Source of the DNA: Meghimatium bilineatum
Lineage: Eukaryota > Mollusca > Gastropoda > Stylommatophora > Philomycidae
DNA: 64,000 bases
Reading direction: 5' to 3'
NCBI GenBank assembly: GCA_034231615.1
Contig: CM067315.1
Span: 36,162,129-36,226,128 of the forward strand
A program made the translations under genes and the position numbers. Within the stretch, counting starts at the first letter, position 1, and the number at the start of each line of letters is the position of its first letter. Positions 23,313 to 35,400 of this stretch are shown in pieces. Below the pieces are notes generated by a model, which was not told where the DNA came from, searched no databases, and saw only the letters and a list, made by a program, of their open reading frames with translations.

Positions 23313-23448
23313 CATGGCCAGCAAGATTGAAGACATAAGAAAATATGAAACGGCTTTACGTAGACGTATAGAATATGAAGAGAAAGCATTTCACATAGTC
23401 AATAATCTCATTGACAGTAAAGTGGATGGTTCATATCTTGTTCAATGT
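23313..23448 (+). CDS. RPAP2: RPAP2 exon 1 (first recognised)
   Basis: Follows 'tcatcctgtgtttcag' and ends before GTAAGT (23449). It encodes residues 1-45, beginning MASKIEDIRKYETALRRRIE. This matches the vertebrate 'ASKRKAELEAAVRKKIEFE' helix that precedes the zinc domain. Phase 0 at the donor. The acceptor directly before the ATG means this is probably not the first transcribed exon. Confidence 0.9.
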
Positions 23449-26400
23449 GTAAGTATAGTAGATGTCCCGTTGCAAAAGATAAAAAAATGTGTTGCATGTA
23501 ATTGAAAAATATATCATATGCCAGTAGAAATAGTATCATATGCCAGTAGAAATAGTAACATATGCCAGTAGAAATAGTAGCATATGCCAGTAGAAATAGT
23601 AGCATATGCCAGTAGAAATAGTAGCATATGCCAGTAGAAATAGTAGCATATGCCAGTAGAAATAGTATCATATGCCAGTAGAAATAGTAGCATATGCCAG
23701 TAGAAATAGTAGCATATGCCAGTAGAAATAGTAGCATATGCCAGTAGAAATAGTAGCATATGCCAGTAGAAATAGTATCATATGCCAGTAGAAATAGTAG
23801 CATATGCCAGTAGAAATAGTAGCATATGCCAGTAGAAATAGTATCATATGCCAGTAGAAATAGTAGCATATGCCAGTAGAAATAGTAGCATATGCCAGTA
23901 GAAATAGTAGCATATGCCAGTAGAAATAGTATCATATGCCAGTAGAAATAGTAGCATATGCCAGTAGAAATAGTAACATATGCCAGTAGAAATAGTATCA
24001 TATGCCAGTAGAAATAGTAGCATATGCCAGTAGAAATAGTAGCATATGCCAGTAGAAATAGTAGCATATGCCAGTAGAAATAGTATCATATGCCAGTAGA
24101 AATAGTAGCATATGCCAGTAGAAATAGTATCATATGCCAGTAGAAATAGTATCATATGCCAGTAGAAATAGTAGCATATTCCAGTAGAAATAGTGTCATA
24201 TGCCAGTAGAAATAGTAGCATATGCCAGTAGAAATAGTAGCATATGCCAGTAGAAATAGTAGCATATGCCAGTAGAAATAGTAACATATGCCAGTAGAAA
24301 TAGTAGCATATGCCAGTAGAAATAGTAGCATATTCCAGTAGAAATAGTAGCATATGCCAGTAGAAATAGTATCATATGCCAGTAGAAATAGTAGCATATG
24401 CCAGTAGAAATAGTAGCATATGCCAGTAGAAATAGTAGCATATGCCAGTAGAAATAGTAACATATGCCAGTAGAAATAGTAGCATATGCCAGTAGAAATA
24501 GTAACATATGCCAGTAGAAATAGTAGCATATGCCAGTAGAAATAGTATCATATGCCAGTAGAAATAGTATCATATGCCAGTAGAAATAGTAGCATATGCC
24601 AGTAGAAATAGTATCATATGCCAGTAGAAATAGTAGCATATGCCAGTAGAAATAGTATCATATGCCAGTAGAAATAGTAGCATATGCCAGTAGAAATAGT
24701 ATCATATGCCAGTAGAAATAGTAGCATATGCCAGTAGAAATAGTATCATATGCCAGTAGAAATAGTATCATATGCCAGTAGAAATAGTAGCATATGCCAA
24801 TAGAAATAGTAGCATATGCCAGTAGAAATAGTATCATATGCCAGTAGAAATAGTAGCATATGCCAGTAGAAATAGTATCATATGCCAGTAGAAATAGTAT
24901 CATATGCCAGTAGAAATAGTATCATATGCCAGTAGAAATAGTAGCATATGCCAGTAGAAATAGTATCATATGCCAGTAGAAATAGTATCATATGCCAGTA
25001 GAAATAGTATCATATGCCAGTAGAAATAGTAGCAAATGCCAGTAGAAATAGTATCATATGCCAGTAGAAATAGTAGCATATGCCAGTAGAAATAGTAGCA
25101 TATGCCAGTAGAAATAGTATCATATGCCAGTAGAAATAGTAGCATATGCCAGTAGAAATAGTAGCATATGCCAGTAGAAATAGTAACATATGCCAGTAGA
25201 AATAGTAGCATATGCCAGTAGAAATAGTATCATATGCCAGTAGAAATAGTAGCATATGCCAGTAGAAATAGTAGCATATGCCAGTAGAAATAGTATCATA
25301 TGCCAGTAGAAATAGTAGCATATGCCAGTAGAAATAGTAGCATATGCCAGTAGAAATAGTAACATATGCCAGTAGAAATAGTAGCATATGCCAGTAGAAA
25401 TAGTATCATATGCCAGTAGAAATAGTAGCATATGCCAGTAGAAATAGTATCATATGCCAGTAGAAATAGTAGCATATGCCAGTAGAAATAGTAGAGCCAT
25501 CAAAATGTGTAGAATAGCTGTTCTCACCCTGTGGGCCATGACCCCTTTGGTGGTCGAACGACCCTTTCACAGGGGTCACTTAAGCCCTTGTTCTTTCCGG
25601 TCATTACTAAATGTTCAAGTTTTGCTTTTCTCATCACACGTCCTAAAAATCATGATTGTCTGCTTCGAATTTTTGCTATAATATGTCATTTTATTCCAGC
25701 ATCTCTGAGGATGTCGACATTAGTTTTCTTGGCTGTCCATAAAATTTCATCAATCTTTTTAAGAACCACATCTCAGTTGCCTCCATCTTATCTTGGGCAC
25801 TTTTGTTTACCATCCATACTGCGCATCCGTCAATCAGCATAGGACCGGTACTGTCATCAGAAGTGTAATGGTTATACACTCAACAAGAGATCAGAGCAAC
25901 TATGGACGTGTGCAGTTTGCAGGGATGAAGATCCGATAACTAACTAACTAACTTTGCATCCATAAAGTAGAATTGGCTCAATATAACATCCTAGCCCTCA
26001 AATTGGCATATGCATGGATATTACTCCATTGCATAGAATATTTCTAATTTTTTGAAATGCTGATTTGACCTGTGCTATCCTGCTTTTGGTCTCATTGAAG
26101 CATCTGCCATCTGATGTTAAAATCGTGCTATGTTACTTGACCAATTATTCATATAATGTTCATATGCTATGCATATACTAGTACTGTTCATATACTGTTT
26201 ATATAATGTTCATATAGGGCCTACTGTTCATTTAGTGTTCATTTCCATTGTCCTTTCTGTGCAGGCTCAAATGATATCTAGAGAACACTATAAAGATGTG
26301 ATTGAAGAGAGAGCCATATCTTTCTTGTGTGGTTACCCATTATGTGATAACAGTTTAACTGATGTAAGTTCTTCGTTGTTTGTGGTCATCAGTTTAATAA

Positions 26401-29400
26401 CTCTGTTGCTTCCCAGCATCATGAAGTGGCCAAAGGGCATAAGCCAGTGGGTCACTGGATCAGCAACCAATAATTCTATTTTTGCATGTGTTTGTCCATG
26501 AATAAAAAACCAAAATATGGGAAAAAATATGATAAAAATAAAATGATAAAATGAAAAGTGCTGCAGTAACCAGATACTTAAAAGGTGAATCCTAAATAAT
26601 GTAAACAGGTTACTGTGAATACCTATCAATATAAAACAATAATAAATAACACAACATAGAACAAGGACAATTATCAACGTATCGGTCCAATCGGGACCTT
26701 TCTCAAGAAACAAATAACGATTAAGAAAACACAACCATAAAAATATTGATAACCAAGATGATTAGGGCAATGTTTTTTGGTGAGGAAGACATTGTCCTAC
26801 TTACGTTGTTCAGTTTGACTACTTTCCATCCCATGAACTTAAGTTGTTCAGTTTGACTACTTTCCATCCCATGAACTTAAGTTGTTCAGTTTGACTACTT
26901 TCAATCCCATGAACTTAAGTTGTTCAGTATTACTTATAATGTCATCCTAAAATTTTTTGGGAGCATTTGTTCTCAAACTCCCATTAGATCTCTCTTGTAG
27001 CAGGATGTTCCAACTAGATCTCTGTCTTGTAGCAGGATGTTCCAACTAGATCTCTGTCTTGTAGCAGGATGTTCCTACTAGATCTCTGTCTTGTAGCAGG
27101 ATGTTCCTACTAGATCTCTGTCTTGTAGCAGGATGTTCCTACTAGATCTCTGTCTTGTAGCAGGATGTTCCTACTAGATATCTGTCTTGTAGCAGGATGT
27201 TCCTACTAGATCTCTGTCTTGTAGCAGGATGTTCCTACTAGATCTCTGTCTTGTAGCAGGATGTTCCTACTAGATCTCTGTCTTGTAGCAGGATGTTCCT
27301 ACTAGATCTCTGTCTTGTAGCAGGATGTTCCTACTAGATATCTGTCTTGTAGCAGGATGTTCCTACTAGATCTCTGTCTTGTAGCAGGATGTTCCAACTA
27401 GATCTCTGTCTTGTAGCAGGATGTTCCTACTAGATCTCTGTCTTGTAGCAGGATGTTCCTACTAGATCTCTGTCTTGTAGCAGGATGTTCCTACTAGATC
27501 TCTGTCTTGTAGCAGGATGTTCCTACTAGATCTCTGTCTTGTAGCAGGATGTTCCTACTAGATCTCTGTCATCTCTGTCTTGTAGCAGGATGTTCCTACT
27601 AGATCTCTGTCTTGTAGCAGGATGTTCCTACTAGATCTCTGTCTTGTAGCAGGATGTTTCTACTAGATCTCTGTCTTGTAGCAGGATGTTCCAACTAGAT
27701 CTCTGTCTTGTAGCAGGATGTTCCTACTAGATCTCTGTCTTGTAGCAGGATGTTCCTACTAGATCTCTGTCTTGTAGCAGGATGTTCCTACTAGATCTCT
27801 GTCTTGTAGCAGGATGTTCCTACTAGATCTCTGTCTTGTAGCAGGATGTTCCTACTAGATATCTGTCTTGTAGCAGGATGTTCCTACTAGATCTCTGTCT
27901 TGTAGCAGGATGTTCCTACTAGATCTCTGTCTTGTAGCAGGATGTTCCTACTAGATCTCTGTCTTGTAGCAGGATGTTCCTACTAGATCTCTGTCTTGTA
28001 GCAGGATGTTCCTACTAGATATCTGTCTTGTAGCAGGATGTTCCTACTAGATCTCTGTCTTGTAGTAGGATGTTCCAACTAGATCTCTGTCTTGTAGCAG
28101 GATGTTCCTACTAGATCTCTGTCTTGTAGCAGGATGTTCCTACTAGATCTCTGTCTTGTAGCAGGATGTTCCTACTAGATCTCTGTCTTGTAGCAGGATG
28201 TTCCTACTAGATCTCTGTCTTGTAGCAGGATGTTCCTACTAGATCTCTGTCATCTCTGTCTTGTAGCAGGATGTTCCTACTAGATCTCTGTCTTGTAGCA
28301 GGATGTTCCTACTAGATCTCTGTCTTGTAGCAGGATGTTCCAACTAGATCTCTGTCTTGTAGCAGGATGTTCCAACTAGATCTCTGTCTTGTAGCAGGAT
28401 GTTCCTACTAGATCTCTGTCTTGTAGCAGGATGTTCCTACTAGATCTCTGTCTTGTAGCAGGATGTTCCTACTAGATCTCTGTCTTGTAGCAGGATGTTC
28501 CTACTAGATCTCTGTCTTGTAGCAGGATGTTCCTACTAGATCTCTGTCTTGTAGCAGGATGTTCCTACTAGATCTCTGTCTTGTAGCAGGATGTTCCAAC
28601 TAGATCTCTGTCTTGTAGCAGGATGTTCCTACTAGATCTCTGTCTTGTAGCAGGATGTTCCTACTAGATCTCTGTCTTGTAGCAGGATGTTCCTACTAGA
28701 TCTCTGTCTTGTAGCAGGATGTTCCTACTAGATCTCTGTCTTGTAGCAGGATGTTCCTACTAGATCTCTGTCATCTCTGTCTTGTAGCAGGATGTTCCTA
28801 CTAGATATCTGTCTTGTAGTAGGATGTTCCTACTAGATCTCTGTCTTGTAGCAGGATGTTCCTACTAGTTCATACTATAACATATTATATAACATTACAT
28901 ATTACATCAGATATTATATATTACTATTACATGCATCAGATATGATAAACACATTTTTCTGATCAGCTAATGAGGTTCCTTTGTTTGCCTCAGTGAGATT
29001 ATAACTACAAACTGTATTCACTGCTCAGAGTGGACTTTTAAAAAAATTATAAAATTAGAAGGTTGCAGATGAGATTTGAACCTTGGATGGATCAGCACAG
29101 AGCGCAGTTAAGTAATGGAGGAAGTGGAGTATACATGAGATATCCAGATAGCAATAGTGATATCATAGGTATCTATCTATAGCCATTTTTACTTGTGTCA
29201 TTAAGTGTCTTAGGGTGAGGGGAAGTTGGAGCTGTCTGTCTTTGACAATTTGGGTCTCATTGGCCATGTCTCTTTAAAATTTCTTTGATTGTCTCCACCC
29301 ATATAGTTGTTGGTCTTCCTTGTGTTTTGTAGCCCGATGTTCTGGTGTTGTATGCAGAAGATCTGGTTGGGTTGGTTCCACTCTCATAGTGTGACCTAAC

Positions 29401-32400
29401 CATCTGGTCTGCTATCTCTCAGTGTATACCAACGGAAAATTACTACAACAATTGTGACTCTGAATTCAAAGCTATTTGTGCAGCTGCAGAAAAACTTTTA
29501 ATATCTAACAAGACCTTTCATACTATTGTAATCCGCCAAATATGGATATGTCGGGCCATTGGCGCAAATAAAATAACGACACAACGCATTTCCATTCTCT
29601 GGACTACGTCCTGTTGGAAATCTAGTAGGACCATTGTCCTGCTGCAAGAGAGATCTAGTGGGAGCTTGAGAATGAACGCAGAAGAAGATGAAGATACTAT
29701 TGTAATACAGATGCAATATCAGTATTGGAAGCACTACAATTCAATAAACTACCAGAGTTAAAAGAGGTATTGTCCATAGTGCAACATCAATGTAGGATCA
29801 TAATGCAATGGATGCCATCAAATTTGGAATAGCGGGAATTGAGAGAGCAGATAAACTGGCAAAGGAATGTACTAACATGCAACAATTTGATATGTCAATC
29901 AGCTATCATCAAAAGAAATACACGATAAAGGAACAACAAAAGCCTTACTTACTTTCACGGGATGACTTTGTTTGCTGAACAGACAACTCATAGTCAAGGA
30001 TGTAAATGTAACTAAATTTCATAAAATGCGTGTAACAGTTATGAACAACAACAAACAGACAAGAACAGGTATCGTAATTCAACTCAAAACTGGACACAAT
30101 AGACTAAGCAGCCAGCCATATGTATACAAAATTAAAAATTGACATCAGAAAAGTTTACATGTGGGCAATCCAACCAAATTCCAGAGCCTATCCTTCAATA
30201 ATGTGTAAACTGTGGCACATTAAGGTGCACATACTGGCCTTCTGATGCACCTATGAATGTTAAATCCGTTGGTACAAAATAAGAAATGGAAAACACTGTC
30301 CAATTTATACAAGAGTCAACACAGCAGATATAAACATTAGCGAACAATTTATACAAGAAATAACACTGCAGATATAAACATTACTAGACAATTTATACAA
30401 GAAACAACACTGCAGATATAAACATTATTAGCCAATAATTTATACAAGAAACAACACAGCAGATATAGACATTATTAGCCAATAATTTATACAAGAAATA
30501 ACACTAGATATAAACATTATAAGCCAACAATTTATACATGAAATAACACTGCAGATATAAACATTACTAGACAATTTATACAAGAAACAACACTGCAGAT
30601 ATAAACATTATTAGCCAACAATTTATACAAGAAACAACACTGCAAATATAAACATTATTAGCCAACAATTTATACAAGAAATAACACTGCAGATACAGAC
30701 ATTAAGAGCCAACAATTTATACAAGAAACAACACTGCAGTTATAGACATTACTAGACAACAATGTATATAAGAAACAACACTGCAGATATAGATATTAAG
30801 TACCCACATTTTATACAAGAAACAAAACTGCAGATATAAACATTATTAGCGAATGAAAGAAGAAGAACCTTGTCCACCTGTCATGAATTCGCTTTACACC
30901 TTCAGTTGACAAGTATAACTCAACCAAACCAATATTAGTTACATGTTTGTTAAAGATATACAATTTCTCAAAATTATAATTAATTGTGATAGCAGTTCAG
31001 ATTTTGAAAATGATATCTTTCTAGATCCCAAAGAAACAGTACCACATCTCAATGAAAACTAACAAGGTTTATGATATCTCGGAAAGAAAGGTACATCCTA
31101 ATTCTGATTCTACCAATGATTCTATTTGTTTTAAATATGATTACCATATTATATGTTTTAGCTCTAGCTAAATTTCATTATTGTCAATGGGGATCCTGGG
31201 GAGAGGTTCGTTTAAACATTAATTTTTCTATATGTAATTGGCACAAAGTCTTGGTAACATCAGAGGTAATGTCTACTAAATTTTGATGTTCCCATTGAAG
31301 CATAAGTCTGCAACAGTCACCCTCAACTAAATTATATTCTGGGACACCTTCAGCTCGACCTGTAGCTCTACCTGTAAGGCTCTGACTTCCTGAGATCCAA
31401 TTCAATTGTTATAAATAATCAAAATATCGGAGGAAGTCTGACAAAATGGAGAGTGCCGCAGGAACCAAACAAATAAGTAGGAAATACTATATAAGGTAGA
31501 AAAGTTACTAAAAAATGACTATCAATAATAAAAAATTAATAACTAACAATAAAACATGGAACAAGGACACTTTTCTACGTAGCGGTCCAAACAGGAAAAA
31601 AACAAGTCAAAGTCTGCTTGTTTGTTTGTTTTGCGTTCGCTCCATTGTAATCAGCACGGATATCCGTGTGATTTCCGCCGGGAGCGTGATTACGTTGTGC
31701 CACCGTTATGCGCCTTGTAGGCCTAGCACATCCGATTTCAGCATGCCTTGACAATTCGGGTGGGCTACCCTAGCCTGTGACAGCCTCCATATCTGTCTCC
31801 AGGCACGCGTATGTGGTGACTCTTCGCCCAGACGATTTTTGCTCTCGTCTGTCTCGCACGAGGTGTTCCACTGTCTATGAACTTGTCTCGTGTAATTGGA
31901 CATATTGTGCCTGTGCCCATCAGGTACTGAACCGTTTCTCATTCATGAGCCTGGGCCCTTAAGGGGAAGACCCTAGCTCTTTCGCCCTCTTAGCCGAGGT
32001 GTTATTCACCGACATCGTGTACCCCTTGTCCAAGTTCGAGTCTCACACCACGCGTTTCAGAGCAAGGCGTTCTCGAGCTGAGCGACCTTGTCCCAATAGC
32101 GCCTGAGCCCATCAGGTACTGAACCCTTTCTCTCTGCACGTGTATTTCCGGTATAGGAAAACTTAACAGTAGAGTTGGGCCAGGGCTAAAATTGTTGTCA
32201 CTTTTGAGCCTGAGCCCATCGGGCACGGAACCCTTTCTCTCTGCAAGTGTATTTCCGGTATAGGAAAACTTGACAGTAGAGTTGGGCCAGGACTGCCATC
32301 GTTGTCCCTTTCTTGTCTAAGCCCATCGGGTACGGATCCCTTTCTCTTCACGAGCATATTTCCGGTTTAGGAAGGCTCGACATTAGAGTTGGGTTAGGTC

Positions 32401-35400
32401 TTCTTGCTTTTCCGAACGCCAATGATTGGGTCTGGGTTTCTGTCTGTAAGGAGCACAGGTATCTAGAAACTCATCTCGAGCTGACAGAGCTTGTAGTTCC
32501 CCTTTCTTAGGTATTTTTCACTTTCTATTTGCAGTTCGCGCTGCCCTATAACGCTGTTCTGCCCTTTCATTTAAAAAATTGTTTTTTCATTGTACTCAGT
32601 ATGAAATCTATTTGTCTCTCACCTTGCATCTACCTTTACGTGCATTTTACATTGGCCGCCCCTCCAATGTTCGGACTGAACAAAACTAGCTTCACTGTAT
32701 GTCGACATTGTCACTATATGTGGTGATGCTGGTGGTGTCTGAGATATTGTCTATCTCTTATGCAGACAAATCTCTTTCCATCTGCTACCTCCACATTCTC
32801 GGACACGATCCCCAAATGATTTGGCCAGAATCAGCTCGAGCTGCTGTATTTCTGTTACCAGGGTGCACCGTGAGGAGGTACATTTGGGATCTTGGTTATC
32901 TGCTAACCCTGGGTCCGCCTAGAGCAATGCGTTCCCTATGCACCCCAAAGTCTGCTTGAAAAGCTTGATATCTAGCCAGTACTCATGACACTTACATTTT
33001 CATTTCATGCATTCCTTCATATCTCACATCCACAAGCTTCTTACTCTGCCTCTACTACATCTTCCTGAAACCATGCCTTCCATTACTACTTTCTAAACCA
33101 CTATAGAATTTAATATGGCCAAAAAATTATTTTTGTTCTAGATATAGTATTTTAGTTTATTCAATATAAAAGTCTTGTAGGGTGTGGTGCATGGCCAGAA
33201 GGTTAGAGCTTTGGTCTCACACTTGGGAGGTCCAGGGTTCAATTGCTGGTAATGACTGGGTTTTTTCTGTATGCATGTAAAAAAATCCCCCTAAACATGG
33301 TATGGCGACAACAAAGACGTGCAACCTTTATCACACAATCTACATGAAAACTCCCTAAATTTATTACATGAGCCACACAAAAACTTCCTTCAACTCCCTA
33401 ATTTTATCACACAAGCCACACAAAAACTCCCTGCAACTCCCTAATTTTATCACGTCATGTGAAAACTCAAATTTATCACACACAAACTCCCTGCAACTCC
33501 TAACTTTATCATACAAGCCACACGAAAACTCTCTAACTTCATCGCACAAGGAACATGAAAATTCCCAAAATTAATCACACAAGCCACATGAAAATTCCCA
33601 AATGAGAAAATTGCAGTATTGACAATTTGTGCATAGTATTTTTAGTTTTATTAGTCTTTGTCCAGAACATTCAAAGAATTGCACTGGCAGTTCATATAGT
33701 TTCACAATTTCCAGTGTACGTAGATTCAGAAGTCCAGGCTCTAATCAGTGAGAATTTCTCATATGGGGATATTATTGTCTACACTGATGGGTCTATGGTT
33801 TGGCATGTTTACAGTACTAGGGCATTCATGGTTCACTGCATAGGGAAGCGTATTAGTGAAGAATGTGGTCCCTTTTAATACAGCCACCATTAGTATGACA
33901 GCCACCATGGAGGTGATGACATTGATGAAGGTAATGATATGGCTGGAGCCCCAGAATGCTATAGGTGTCTGTTTTCTTACTGATTCTATGAGTGTGCTTC
34001 GAAAGATTCAGTTTAGCTAGATTCACCGTCAGTGCCTTGAGTCAGTGATGAAATCTGTACTGAAGAGAGTTACCTTCATTTTTGTAACTGGACAGGTGAG
34101 GGAAAGGAAGGTACAAACAGACTTGCTATGGCTAGAATTAATGCAAGACCTGGGGTAAAGCATGACATTGCAAAAAATTAGCGGCATATAGGAATCAAAA
34201 GAAGAGTTATCGACCAACTCAGAACAGTCAGTTACCTCATGCTGAGGGAAATACTGAAAAAGTCTGATGTTTATCTAGTGCATCCCCTTTCACAAGTCCC
34301 ATCTAGGCAGGTAATTACACTCACAGGTGGGCAACATATGTCAGGTTCCATCATGCCCAGAGTGGCCAGCTAAGATATCAAGACTAACTACAAGTTTCAG
34401 GTATGCAAAGTTTCATCAAATCAGTTTATTCTGAAAAAATATTTTTTGGACAATAATTCACATTTCAGAATTTCTGCAGCAACAAGTGCTTTAAGGCTTC
34501 TAAACATTTCAGTAGCCAGATTTCAGAGTCTCCTCTTTGGGTAAAAGCTAAAGAGACACCAGTTGAAATTGAACTTTTGCCACATACAGAGATCAGGTAA
34601 TTGAATTAGTTTGAAAGCACTAATTATGTTTAGTATGTCTACTAAATATTAAATATATAAATGTTGAATATGTAATTCTGTCAACATTCCTCTGCTGATA
34701 ATTAATCAGGTATTTGAAGTAGTTTAAAAGCAGCAATAGTTTTAGTTTGTCTTTTTGATAGTTTTTTTAAAACTCGTACAAAGATCCTTATAGTATTTTT
34801 TCCAGTGTTGTTTTTCTGGGCTGGTATGTCTGTCTCAGCATTTCATATCTGGGACATTCTTGAAGTATATGTTCTGCAGCCTGAGGTGTCAGTCCACATG
34901 CACTCGTGGTATAAATATCATTTTCTTCTGTGGTATTCTTCTTCTACTTCTTCCTTCGTTCACTTGAAACATGTCTATATCTGTAATTCCGTCTTCTGAA
35001 TAAAACTCACTGTCTTTTGTAGTTCATACAGTGGCCCATAGAGCTTTGATTCCAGTGTTGTTTCCTCTGGCCAATATGTCTGCCTCAGCGTTTCATGCTC
35101 AGAACACTCTTGAAGTATATGTTTGACACTCTGTGCTGCCTGTACACATGGCTGTGTTGCCAATCTTGAACTTTATATACATGTGACTGCGGAGTCGGTT
35201 GTGTTCTGTTCTGAGGCGTAGAATTATAACTTGTTCTGATCTGTTCTTAATGTGATAGCCATCTTGTTGTTGGTGTTTGTGGCTTTCTTATTGACTTGAT
35301 CATCTGTTTCAATGGTATGATTATCATCTTCTGTGGTATGATTGTCATCTTCTGTGGTATGATTATCATCTTCCGTGGTATGATTATCATCTTCCATGGT

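Noticed and set aside
23408-25431. Many minus-strand open frames of 80-219 codons with a 22-residue period
   Set aside because: They exist only because the 22-bp unit has no stop codon on that strand. The same peptide appears in all three frames, which no real gene does.
26936-28869. CRISPR-like regular repeats
   Set aside because: There are no variable spacers between direct repeats, and the sequence is eukaryotic. This is a minisatellite.
33185-33260. Possible genuine tRNA gene
   Set aside because: A and B boxes are present, but no acceptor stem pairing could be found and the sequence runs on into a SINE body.
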